Positions 1 through 5,605 of a stretch of 9,191 nt of DNA are shown one piece after another. The notes under the pieces are model-generated. The model was given only the letters and a program-made list of their open reading frames with translations. It was not told where the DNA came from and searched no databases. The position numbers were made by a program, and so were the translations under genes. How positions within the stretch are numbered: position 1 is the first letter of the stretch; every line of letters begins with the position of its first letter. The stretch lies in contig PMDE01000121.1 in NCBI GenBank assembly GCA_003154335.1, positions 10,374-19,564 on the forward strand. Direction: 5' to 3'. Source of the DNA: Methanoregula sp. Its GTDB lineage: Archaea > Halobacteriota > Methanomicrobia > Methanomicrobiales > Methanospirillaceae.

Positions 1-330
1 CTTGCTGACGGACTTGCAATTGTCGTCAAATCGTTAAAAAAGGTGGGCATTGAACCCCTCAAAGAGCCCAGAGTTGCAATTACCAATATGGTCTGTTCCT
101 ACAACCTCGGTAAGTACATCAATATCAACAAGTTAAGTGTCACGCTTAATCTTGAAAATATCGAGTACGAACCCGAACAGTTTCCCGGGCTCGTATACCG
201 GATCAAGGATCCACGGATCGTCGTTCTTATCTTCTCTTCAGGAAAAATCATTCTGACGGGTGGCAGGAATATGGAAGACATCAGGAAGGGGCTTGATATC
301 CTCGAAGAGAAGCTCGACAGCGTCCTGTAA
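1..330 (+). CDS. tbp: TATA-binding protein (TBP), C-terminal part; start lies outside the window
   Basis: General archaeal transcription factor that binds and bends the TATA box and recruits TFB and RNA polymerase. The reading frame is open from base 1 and gives 109 residues before TAA. Archaeal TBPs are about 180-185 residues, so roughly 75 N-terminal residues are missing. What is visible is the end of the first saddle repeat (LADGLAIVVKSLKKVGI) and the complete second repeat. The second repeat contains the hallmark EPEQFPGLVYRI, followed by VVLIFSSGKIILTGGR. The two phenylalanines of those motifs correspond to the pair that wedges into the DNA minor groove. An ATG at 43 is in frame but internal to the family and is not the true start. 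A T-run follows the stop. The identification is firm; which paralogue it is cannot be told, and many methanogens carry more than one. Confidence 0.96.
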   Translation, partial: LADGLAIVVKSLKKVGIEPLKEPRVAITNMVCSYNLGKYININKLSVTLNLENIEYEPEQFPGLVYRIKDPRIVVLIFSSGKIILTGGRNMEDIRKGLDILEEKLDSVL

Positions 331-339
331 TTAAGAAAA

Positions 340-350
340 TTTTTGTTGTT
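340..350 (+). terminator. T-rich terminator of the TBP gene
   Basis: TTTTTGTTGTT begins 10 bases after the TBP stop codon. Archaeal polymerase can terminate at oligo-T alone. There is no clear hairpin, so this is only a plausible site. Confidence 0.35.
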
Positions 351-426
351 CCGTTACGGGAAAGATATGGCAGGATTTGCTGGAGTCCCTGGAGAGATTT
401 GGTATTTTCCGGATTTTCATCGGAGC

Positions 427-435
427 CATAAAAAC
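427..435 (+). promoter_or_regulatory. Candidate TATA box of the KTSC gene
   Basis: CATAAAAAC is centred about 46 bases before the ATG at 477, in an otherwise empty gap. A start about 25 bases downstream would leave a leader of roughly 20 bases. No Shine-Dalgarno sequence is visible before the ATG. The match is weak. Confidence 0.3.
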
Positions 436-476
436 CATTAACCATTCAGCGATCCTGTAAGACATTGGAAACACCC

Positions 477-692
477 ATGGAAAGACAGATTGTTAAATCC
501 CGTATCCTGCGCTCCATGGGATACGACGAAAGCACAAAAATTCTCGAGATAGAATTTCAGAATAACCTCATTTACCAGTTTCTGGACGTTCCTCCAAAAG
601 TATACCGGGAACTTCTCCGTTCAGATGAGATTGGAAAATACTTTACTGATAAGGTCCGGAACCGTTTCCGGACAAAACAGGTAGTCTCATAA
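477..692 (+). CDS. Small KTSC-domain protein
   Basis: A 71-residue soluble protein made of almost nothing but a KTSC domain, a short module named after the C-terminal domain of some lysyl-tRNA synthetases and often encoded as a stand-alone protein. The pattern is visible in order: VKSRILRSMGYDESTKILEIEF (residues 6-27) supplies the Ser-containing strand and the leucine-rich strand. LIYQFLDVPPKVYRELL (31-47) is the Y-x-F-x-x-V-P core, and IGKYFTDKVRNRF (52-64) is the G-x-Y-F helix. ATG at 477 was chosen because the domain starts right after it. A TTG at 465 would add four residues (METP) without a ribosome site. It follows tbp with a 146-base gap, so it probably has its own promoter. The biochemical role of stand-alone KTSC proteins is unknown; nucleic-acid association is a guess from the synthetase link. 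Confidence 0.85.
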   Translation: MERQIVKSRILRSMGYDESTKILEIEFQNNLIYQFLDVPPKVYRELLRSDEIGKYFTDKVRNRFRTKQVVS

Positions 693-1114
693 ATCACATC
701 CCGGCTCTCCCCGCTCCAGGAAGGCGCCGGATATTATAGTTTTTAACAAGATAGTGGTGAAGATCCGGAGAAAAAAAATGGCCGCTTTCTGTCGGATACT
801 GGACAGAAGATCTGGTTGACGAAGAGCGGGGGATGACGTTTCCCCTGGTGGTCTTCTATCTGATATGCGATATGGGAAAATCAGAGTGTGCAGGACAGAA
901 TGGATGTCTCGCCCTTGCGCTATCCCCGAAGGATGCCTATTTCCCTTGTCCCTCACGGAAGTAGCGGGACGCACCATGGGTACCGGACACTTGCCCACCA
1001 TTTCGCTTCGCAAAGGTTTTACTGTCGATATGCACGAGAACCCGTTCAATAACCGGGCCCGGTGAAAAATATGAGCCCGGTCTCCGCCACATCAGGTCTT
1101 CGGTTTCCGCCATC
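693..1114. other. No confident gene; GC-rich inverted repeat and a possible small Cys-rich ORF
   Basis: This 422-base stretch lies between two convergent genes. A T-run at 740-744 (AGTTTTTAAC) could end the KTSC transcript. A 43-codon plus-strand ORF from ATG 833 to TAG 964 has four cysteines and begins MTFPLVVFYLICDMGK. Its frame is open upstream to about 761 but without another ATG, and I do not recognise it. ACCGGGCCCGGT at 1052-1063 is a perfect 12-bp palindrome. Its left half can also pair with GCCCGGT at 1074-1080, enclosing GAAAAATAT. On the minus strand that hairpin lies downstream of the membrane-protein stop and could help terminate it. The long minus-strand frames here have no family resemblance and look like chance. 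Confidence 0.4.
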
Positions 1115-1528
1115 TTAACAGGCAGACATCCCGGTACCAGCAACCGTTCCGGTCATATTATTTGTGGTGTCGAGTATTGTATGAGCGATAAGGTACGCAT
1201 TATGATATCCCATAATTGCCGACACATCGTTCAGTGCATCAAAAACTGTATAGGCAACAATACACCCCAGGACCAGAACCGACAGAAAACCCGGCCTCTC
1301 GTTCTGTCGGAAGATATAGGGTACCGCAACCATCAGGGGGAGTAATGCCAGTATTCCGAGGGCCATACCAGGCACCATTCCTATGCGATCGAACCATGCT
1401 GCTGCGATTGAGTTGCATTCAAAAGCACGAGGGTACACTGAGGACAAATAGAGAGTACATAGGGATGCGATTGTGGCGGAAATCATCGCAGCGGCAATAA
1501 ATATCCAGTACCGATGATCAAACTTCAC
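1115..1528 (-). CDS. Small integral membrane protein, possibly DUF5658-like
   Basis: A 137-residue hydrophobic protein with three clear membrane segments at about residues 8-29, 51-72 and 81-98. A loop after the first segment contains ECNSIAAAWFDRIG. That loop, an E-x-N-x3-A pattern followed by a Gly-rich helix, resembles the DUF5658 family of small archaeal and bacterial membrane proteins, but this is from memory and tentative. The tail carries NNMTGTVAGTG and no further convincing helix. The start is GTG at 1526-1528; an ATG two bases further upstream is out of frame and runs straight into TGA. There is no ribosome site. A TATA-like ATTAGATATA centred 27 bases upstream fits a leaderless transcript beginning at this GTG. 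The function is unknown. Confidence 0.7.
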   Translation of the reverse strand: MKFDHRYWIFIAAAMISATIASLCTLYLSSVYPRAFECNSIAAAWFDRIGMVPGMALGILALLPLMVAVPYIFRQNERPGFLSVLVLGCIVAYTVFDALNDVSAIMGYHNAYLIAHTILDTTNNMTGTVAGTGMSAC

Positions 1529-1948
1529 ATTATAATTTTTGCGCTCGTTCTATATCTAATACAAGAATCTGATACACCCGGGAATGATATTAGAACCGGT
1601 GTCTTATCGTTCCGATTCTCCAGGTTTCGCAAAACAGGAGCAGCTATCCAACGGTAACCAGACTTCGCGATTGTGAAAGGATGGTCCGGATTACGGGACT
1701 TTTGGGAAAGGTACCAAATCCCTGTCGATTCCAGCACGCGGTGCACAATCCGGGATCTCCATAATAATTATGTTGTTTTTCACGAGTATTTTGTGTCAGG
1801 GACTTCCCTGCAGGCAAAAGTTTTGCCGCAGAAACGGGTCGGGGAACATGCCGGTTCCCTTACCACAAAGAAATACAAAAAATATCCTGCTATACGTAGC
1901 TCCCGCCAATAATCCAGATCGCAAGGTTAAACAGTGTTGAAAATTCTT
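1529..1948. other. No confident gene
   Basis: Apart from the membrane-protein promoter at its left end, I see no convincing gene in these 420 bases. Frames of 73-79 codons exist on both strands (plus 1673-1912, minus 1525-1746 and 1796-2020). None shows a recognisable motif, a ribosome site or a hydrophobicity pattern. No tRNA-like clover or repeat array was found. Confidence 0.4.
1551..1560 (-). promoter_or_regulatory. TATA box of the membrane-protein gene
   Basis: Read on the minus strand this is ATTAGATATA, centred about 27 bases from the GTG start at 1528. That is the normal archaeal TATA-to-start-site distance, so transcription could begin at the start codon itself. Confidence 0.4.
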
Positions 1949-1982
1949 AAAAAAAATCATTTGCCCTCGGCAGGTACCTGCC
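1949..1982 (-). terminator. Terminator of the S16 protease gene
   Basis: Reading the minus strand after the protease stop, there is the perfect 14-bp palindrome GGCAGGTACCTGCC (1969-1982). It can fold into a 5-bp stem with a GTAC loop. After about a dozen bases comes a run of eight T (1949-1956). Confidence 0.6.
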
Positions 1983-1994
1983 TTCCCAGGACTG

Positions 1995-2846
1995 TTACAG
2001 GGCTTTTGCAAGGATATCATCGATGGTATTTACGTAGCTGACTTGTATACCGATATTCTTCTCAACATAGTCCTTTGCTGATACCTGTTGTTGGACCGGC
2101 TGAGCAGGGACAAATATCCGTGAAACCGCCGTTCCGGACGAAGGTGGTGATATAAGCTGGTTTTCCATGGGGATCAGGAACAGGGTTTTTCCATTTTCTT
2201 TTGCCGCAGTTGCCTTTTCTATGACTCCTCCGATGGCGCCAACGTGCCCGTCAGCAGTAATGGTACCGGTCAGGGTCAGGGTTTCATTTATCGGTCTTTT
2301 TTCAATTGCAGAGATGGCAAGAAGCGTCATCAGCGCCCCGGCACTCGGGCCGTCCACTTCGGAGATCTGGTTGCCGGAATCAATGGAAAAGATTACATCG
2401 CTTTTCGAAAGATCGAATCCTGTCTTGTTTCCGGCGACTGCGACCGCTGTGTTTGCTGCTCCCTGGAACACAACTCCCATCAGTGGCTTTGTCTGGACGA
2501 GCACCCTTCCTTTACCCGGTTCGATCTCAACGGAGATGTTCATGATAGAACCTTTCTGGACTATCATCTGTACAATTCCTCTGCCGCGGACAACATTCTG
2601 GACCGACTGACTCACTGCCGGGGCCTGGAGAGAGGCATAGCCTGTACCGGTATCCAGAGACTGGTCAGTTCCGGTAACCTTATTTACCTCAGAAAGGAGC
2701 TGGGTATTTTCATTGCTGAGTGCATTTAAACGGATATTCATCTGGGACAGCATGTTCTGGTCTGAAGGGACATAGAATGTCAGGAAAAAGACATTTACAC
2801 AGACTGATACAATGAGGAGTGCTGTAATAATCGGAGTAAGTTTCGT
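1995..2846 (-). CDS. Membrane-anchored S16 (Lon-type) serine protease without ATPase domain; ACG start
   Basis: A predicted secreted or membrane-anchored peptidase of 283 residues. From the ACG at 2844-2846 the order is: a signal anchor (about residues 4-26, KLTPIITALLIVSVCVNVFF); a heptad-like stretch (32-56, MNIRLNALSNENTQLLSEV); a linker; and a Lon proteolytic domain (about 85-230). The catalytic Ser168 is in DGPSAG and Lys211 in GGVIEK. They lie 43 residues apart, the same spacing as Ser679 and Lys722 of E. coli Lon. No Walker motifs are present, so it cannot unfold substrates as Lon does. It resembles the predicted archaeal S16 proteases of COG1750, which act outside the AAA+ context. 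The first ATG (2751-2753) would delete the anchor. The frame is open upstream of it, and a perfect ribosome site sits six bases before the ACG. TATA candidates lie at 2880-2888 and 2896-2903. Domain call certain; start unusual. Confidence 0.9.
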   Translation of the reverse strand, partial: TKLTPIITALLIVSVCVNVFFLTFYVPSDQNMLSQMNIRLNALSNENTQLLSEVNKVTGTDQSLDTGTGYASLQAPAVSQSVQNVVRGRGIVQMIVQKGSIMNISVEIEPGKGRVLVQTKPLMGVVFQGAANTAVAVAGNKTGFDLSKSDVIFSIDSGNQISEVDGPSAGALMTLLAISAIEKRPINETLTLTGTITADGHVGAIGGVIEKATAAKENGKTLFLIPMENQLISPPSSGTAVSRIFVPAQPVQQQVSAKDYVEKNIGIQVSYVNTIDDILAKAL

Positions 2847-2852
2847 AGTGTT

Positions 2853-2860
2853 ATCACCTT
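2853..2860 (-). promoter_or_regulatory. Shine-Dalgarno site that points to an ACG start codon
   Basis: On the minus strand AAGGTGAT matches the archaeal 16S 3' end (anti-SD ATCACCTT). It is followed by six bases (AACACT) and then ACG AAA CTT. No ATG, GTG or TTG occurs in the protease frame between the upstream stop near 2898 and the internal ATG at 2753, so this site decides the start. Confidence 0.7.
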
Positions 2861-3245
2861 TTTTAAGATATTTCCTTGAGTATATTTCTTCGGGACTTTA
2901 ATTCGTTTTTGAACGAGGCAATAAGGGACCATGGAATGGTTTTTTATTTTCCAAAGTGATGAGGAAAAAGACCGGAAATCAGGGGATGCGGTCTCCTTAT
3001 CGATCGCACCCCGCCAACCGTAAAATTCCTGGAAATAACCGGGTATGAAACTTCCTTGATACTTGCAAGTCCGGTAGTCATACTTCCAGCCTCACCAGAT
3101 TGAGATCGTTTCCCGAATAGTGAAGACTGTGGTTATTCCGGCTTACGATCCGTGCTTGATCGAGACAACAAAGGCAAAACCGTAATATTTTAAAAATGAG
3201 ACCGGGATGACCTGATAGAAGGTGTTCCGTCAGGGCGAAATTTAT
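2861..3245. other. No confident gene; upstream region of the protease and tail of the Q/N-rich gene
   Basis: The right part lies downstream of the Q/N-rich gene. An inverted repeat CCTGA/TCAGG at 3211-3234, followed on the minus strand by ATTTTTAAAAT (about 3187-3197), could be its terminator. The left part holds the presumed protease promoter and a small TCGTT/AACGA inverted repeat near 2903-2916. A 31-codon plus-strand ORF at 2932-3027 and another short plus-strand frame encoding VKFLEITGYETSLILASPVV (about 3020-3080) are visible but unrecognised. Nothing else is apparent. Confidence 0.4.
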
Positions 3246-3938
3246 TTATATCTTTGCTATATGGTCTTTCATTGATGGACTGGTGTGAAGTCGATTTACT
3301 CCCGTGATGTCTATATGGGTATTTACCGCATTCGGGGCTCTGTTATCTACGACAATCATATTTGCATCAGTTGAGGTGGGTAATGCTGCCTCCATGGTCC
3401 AATAATCGATATAATCTACCGGTACTACCGCTCCCCATTCCATGCGATGGAATGTGGCATCATACGTTGGCGTTGCATCCTTGCCTGCCACTTTATCAGC
3501 ATCATCTGGCTGAAATCCAATACTATAAACACCAACATCAGATGCGGCTTTGATCGAAACCGTGGTGCCGGGGGTAATCTCGTATACCAGGACTTCCCCT
3601 TTTGGCATATACCTTGACTGGGTTGATGTACCGATATCGAGATTTGCGGTTTGTTCGGGCTGGCTCTGCCCGGTGCCTGAAATCAGTATACCGTTTGAAT
3701 TCTGGGGAATAGCAATACTGACAGTTTGTGATTGTTGCTGATTCTGATCCTGCTGTTGCTGTTGATTCTGTTGCTGGTTCTGTTGCTGCTGCTGGTTCTG
3801 TTCCTGGTCAACATTGACGTCATTGTTGTTATCATGACCATTATCGCAACCGAGATTGATATGGGGAAATTCAAAAGCACTGGCAGGTATAGTCAGCACG
3901 GTAACGAGTACCAACCCCATAATTATTAATTTGGACAT
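3246..3938 (-). CDS. Secreted protein with a glutamine/asparagine-rich tract
   Basis: A 230-residue exported protein that I do not recognise as a named family. A classical signal peptide (1-21, hydrophobic IIMGLVLVTVLTIP, cleavage after ASA) is followed by a short segment with one cysteine (Cys31, LGCDNGHDNNND). Residues 37-71 then form a low-complexity run of Q and N, in which 20 of the residues 45-71 are Gln. The C-terminal 160 residues are mixed polar with alternating strands (GEVLVYEITPGTTVSIKAA, DANMIVVDNRAP) and read like a beta-sandwich domain. AGGAGGAG lies about ten bases before the ATG. The gene overlaps the end of the zinc-ribbon gene by 13 bases, so the two are co-transcribed. After the stop the minus strand runs through an AT-rich stretch. 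A role in the cell surface or in aggregation is possible but unproven. Confidence 0.85.
   Translation of the reverse strand: MSKLIIMGLVLVTVLTIPASAFEFPHINLGCDNGHDNNNDVNVDQEQNQQQQQNQQQNQQQQQDQNQQQSQTVSIAIPQNSNGILISGTGQSQPEQTANLDIGTSTQSRYMPKGEVLVYEITPGTTVSIKAASDVGVYSIGFQPDDADKVAGKDATPTYDATFHRMEWGAVVPVDYIDYWTMEAALPTSTDANMIVVDNRAPNAVNTHIDITGVNRLHTSPSMKDHIAKI
3726..3830 (-). repeat. CAG/CAA-rich low-complexity tract encoding poly-Q/N
   Basis: This covers codons 37-71 of the secreted protein. Glutamine is encoded by mixed CAG and CAA, interrupted by AAC/AAT and single Asp or Glu codons. The mix of synonymous codons argues for selection on the protein composition rather than recent slippage of a pure trinucleotide. 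Confidence 0.85.
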
Positions 3939-4063
3939 TTCTTTCTCTCCTCCTTAATTTCCCATTTATAGGACTTGCATCGGGGACAAACCTTTGGTTT
4001 TTTCTCACTGGCGGGATACCACGAGTGATCGCATTTCTGGCAAAACTGTTTTTCAATTGTCAT
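3926..4063 (-). CDS. Small zinc-ribbon protein
   Basis: A 45-residue basic protein with one treble-clef or rubredoxin-like zinc site: Cys8-x2-Cys11 (FCQKCDHSWYP) and Cys26-x2-Cys29 (VCPRCKSYKWE). The C-x2-C-x-H-x-W-x-P ... C-P-x-C-K-S-x-x-W layout is a recurrent small prokaryotic zinc-ribbon type, often nucleic-acid-binding or regulatory. A fifth Cys (43) lies in the basic tail. ATG 4063 was chosen because translation from further upstream adds only a non-homologous hydrophobic stretch. A TATA box 28 bases upstream suggests that transcription starts at or next to this ATG. The gene overlaps the Q/N-rich gene and is the first cistron of the pair. It could be an autoregulator or an unrelated small protein; nothing in the sequence decides. 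Confidence 0.8.
   Translation of the reverse strand: MTIEKQFCQKCDHSWYPASEKKPKVCPRCKSYKWEIKEERKKCPN
3949..3954 (-). promoter_or_regulatory. Shine-Dalgarno site of the Q/N-rich gene
   Basis: AGGAGG on the minus strand lies ten bases before ATG 3938. It sits inside the coding sequence of the zinc-ribbon gene, so translation of the second cistron starts independently but close to the end of the first. Confidence 0.7.
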
Positions 4064-4080
4064 ACCACTACGTAGCGGTA
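4063..4080. promoter_or_regulatory. 18-bp near-palindrome at the start of the zinc-ribbon/Q-rich operon; candidate operator
   Basis: TACCACTACGTAGCGGTA is an inverted repeat with a single mismatched pair (A/C at positions 5 and 14). It fills the space between the TATA box and the start codon and overlaps the A of ATG on the minus strand. A dimeric regulator bound there would cover the transcription start. Confidence 0.5.
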
Positions 4081-4086
4081 AGAGCG

Positions 4087-4095
4087 ATAATAAAG
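4087..4095 (-). promoter_or_regulatory. TATA box of the zinc-ribbon/Q-rich operon
   Basis: CTTTATTAT on the minus strand is centred 28 bases from the A of the ATG at 4063. This is a good match to the archaeal TATA consensus at the spacing expected for a leaderless transcript. Confidence 0.5.
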
Positions 4096-4271
4096 ACTGG
4101 CGAGGCACCGCTGCATAGCATAAAAAACCGATTGGCCACAAGGCTGGAACAGATGCAATGCACTGATGCCTTGCCAGATTTTATTGTTCCCACAGAACAG
4201 GTAAAGGATAAGGAAGATCCGAACAGAACTTACCACCTTTTGATAGGATCTTCTGCCTGGACTGTTTTTGC

Positions 4272-4355
4272 ATGAGCGATATGAAGAAGTATCTGGCTGA
4301 ACTTCCGGGAACGTTCGTCCTGGTTTTTATCGGAACAGGGAGTGCCACTCCATAA
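4272..4355 (+). pseudogene. N-terminal remnant of an aquaporin/glycerol facilitator (MIP family)
   Basis: From ATG 4272 the frame encodes 27 residues: MSDMKKYLAELPGTFVLVFIG, then TGSATP and TAA. This matches the start of MIP-family channels, where the first membrane helix typically reads K-Y-L-A-E-x-x-G-T-F-x-L-V-F-x-G-T-G-S-A. Full-length proteins are about 230-250 residues with two NPA motifs. No NPA-like sequence or further helix can be found in the 200 bases before the next gene in any frame. It is therefore a decayed or truncated copy rather than a working channel. Whether a full copy exists elsewhere cannot be seen. Confidence 0.7.
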
Positions 4356-4523
4356 TCTGTTTTATTCAGGGAATATACTCATCCTAATAAGGATACCGAA
4401 ATTCGGGAGGAACATACCGGTCATAGATGTAAGGAGTGTTAGTGGCGCCTCATCCAAGTCCGGTGTTCGACAGATCGTATCCTGCTGCTCAATGCCGGAA
4501 TGCTTTGGCTTCCTCCATCCCAA

Positions 4524-4532
4524 CATTTATGT
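4524..4532 (+). promoter_or_regulatory. Candidate TATA box of the molybdopterin oxidoreductase gene
   Basis: CATTTATGT is centred 30 bases before ATG 4558, giving a nearly leaderless transcript. An AGGT five to eight bases before the TTCG preceding the ATG is too weak to be a clear ribosome site. Confidence 0.35.
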
Positions 4533-4557
4533 AACCGAAAATGACAGGTAACCTTCG

Positions 4558-5253
4558 ATGAATTCCCGCGAAAAACTGATTACCGCAGTGGCGGTGGTAG
4601 TCATTGCCATCGTACTTGTGGTGGTCTATGTCAACCCGGCACTCCATTACAACCTGCTCTCCAATGAAACAAAACAACTTGCTGCCACCGAAGTCAGGTC
4701 CTATCAGGGCAAAGACCTGTCCTCTGTTAATGACTTCCGCGAAAACTCCATTGCCGGTCCACAACACATCAATGGATCCGATTATCGCCTCACTGTCACC
4801 GGGCTTACCCCTGCAACCCGGGTCTCGACGTATCGCGATATCCTTGACAACCACCAGCATTACTCCAAAGTCGTCACGCTGCACTGTGTCGAAGGCTGGG
4901 ATGTCACGATTCTCTGGGAAGGCATCCTGGTCCGCGATCTTATTAAAGAAGCAGGTGTTGACCCAAAGGCGAACACCGTGATCTTTCATGCCCATGATGG
5001 TTATACGACTTCGTTCCCGCTCAGCTATGTCATGGATAATGATATCATTATGGCCTATGCAATGAACAATGTCACTCTCCCTGCGGAACGGGGATATCCC
5101 TTTGAACTTGTTGCCGAGGATAAATGGGGATACAAATGGATCAAGTGGATCGAAGAGATCGAGCTATCCAACAATCCGAACTATAAGGGATATTGGGAGC
5201 AACGCGGGTACTCAAACTCCGGTAACCTGAACGGGAGCTTCTTCGGCCTTTAA
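4558..5253 (+). CDS. Membrane-anchored molybdopterin-dependent oxidoreductase (sulfite oxidase/MsrP fold)
   Basis: A 231-residue protein with an N-terminal anchor (about residues 8-27, TAVAVVVIAIVLVVVYV), so the enzyme domain should face outside. The rest is the oxidoreductase molybdopterin-binding domain (PF00174). YRLTVTGL (76-83) opens the fold. VVTLHCVEGWDVTILWEGI (105-123) holds Cys110, the expected molybdenum ligand. FHAHDGYTTSFPL (143-155) and GYPFELVAEDKWGYKWIKWI (179-198) form the cofactor pocket, and GYWEQRGYS (211-219) is the typical end of these proteins. It lacks the C-terminal dimerisation domain of true sulfite oxidases. At 231 residues it is shorter than bacterial MsrP (about 330). 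No haem partner such as MsrQ is next to it. Substrate unknown: an S- or N-oxide, or sulfite. It probably forms its own transcription unit, followed by a T-run. Confidence 0.92.
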   Translation: MNSREKLITAVAVVVIAIVLVVVYVNPALHYNLLSNETKQLAATEVRSYQGKDLSSVNDFRENSIAGPQHINGSDYRLTVTGLTPATRVSTYRDILDNHQHYSKVVTLHCVEGWDVTILWEGILVRDLIKEAGVDPKANTVIFHAHDGYTTSFPLSYVMDNDIIMAYAMNNVTLPAERGYPFELVAEDKWGYKWIKWIEEIELSNNPNYKGYWEQRGYSNSGNLNGSFFGL

Positions 5254-5260
5254 TTTTTTC
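5251..5260 (+). terminator. T-run terminator of the molybdopterin oxidoreductase gene
   Basis: TAATTTTTTC: six T directly follow the stop codon. Just beyond lie two small palindromes, TTCCGGAA (5263-5270) and TTACCGGTAA (5272-5281), separated by one base. Confidence 0.45.
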
Positions 5261-5593
5261 CGTTCCGGAAATTACCGGTAAGTCCTGAGCATCGATGCAT
5301 TTTCCCCGCTGTTCTTTCAGGAGCTTTTATGAGGGGTCCGGTCTGTGGTCCCGGACATGCACCAAGGACATGATGTTGTTGATCGAGGATTGAACGGTGC
5401 ATTTCATGAGACATTGTCTGAAAAACCAGAGCAGGAAAGTCGCTGTTCAACTCTCTGTGTGGGGATGGAGCAGAGGGAACGGGATCTTTTCCGGTGGGAA
5501 AAAATACTGGTATAAGCAACGCCGTTTGAAGCGTAAGCGAAAACCACCTGCGGCACTTTTAGCTCGTTGATCCAGATTTTAAAGGATGAAGTG
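5261..5593. other. No confident gene; one possible 52-codon ORF
   Basis: After the tandem palindromes there is a plus-strand ORF from ATG 5357 to TAA 5515. It begins MHQGHDVVDRGLNGAFHET and ends LFRWEKILV, with an internal C-x3-C. It has no ribosome site and no family I recognise. Overlapping minus-strand frames of similar size exist. GGTATAAGC at 5509-5517 could be a TATA box for the VOC gene with a leader of about 65 bases. Confidence 0.35.
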
Positions 5594-5598
5594 AAGGA
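5594..5598 (+). promoter_or_regulatory. Shine-Dalgarno site of the VOC gene
   Basis: AAGGA lies seven bases before ATG 5606 and supports this start. Confidence 0.55.
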
Positions 5599-5605
5599 AT
5601 GATCT

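Noticed and set aside
687..1049. 120-codon minus-strand frame overlapping the end of the KTSC gene
   Set aside because: No recognisable motif and no ribosome site. Composition is rich in Arg, Pro and Ser, as expected of a shadow frame, and it runs into the 3' end of an established gene.
2167..2729. Plus-strand frames of 147 and 161 codons
   Set aside because: They lie antisense to the S16 protease, whose catalytic motifs and spacing prove the minus strand is coding.
3240..3251. TATA-like TTTATTTATATC on the plus strand
   Set aside because: It coincides with the AT-rich 3' end of the Q/N-rich gene, and no plus-strand gene follows at the expected distance.
3994..4275. 93-codon plus-strand frame
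   Set aside because: Its first part is antisense to the zinc ribbon and its operator; the remainder has no family resemblance.
4489..4995. 168-codon minus-strand frame
   Set aside because: Antisense to the molybdopterin oxidoreductase, which has full family motifs on the plus strand.
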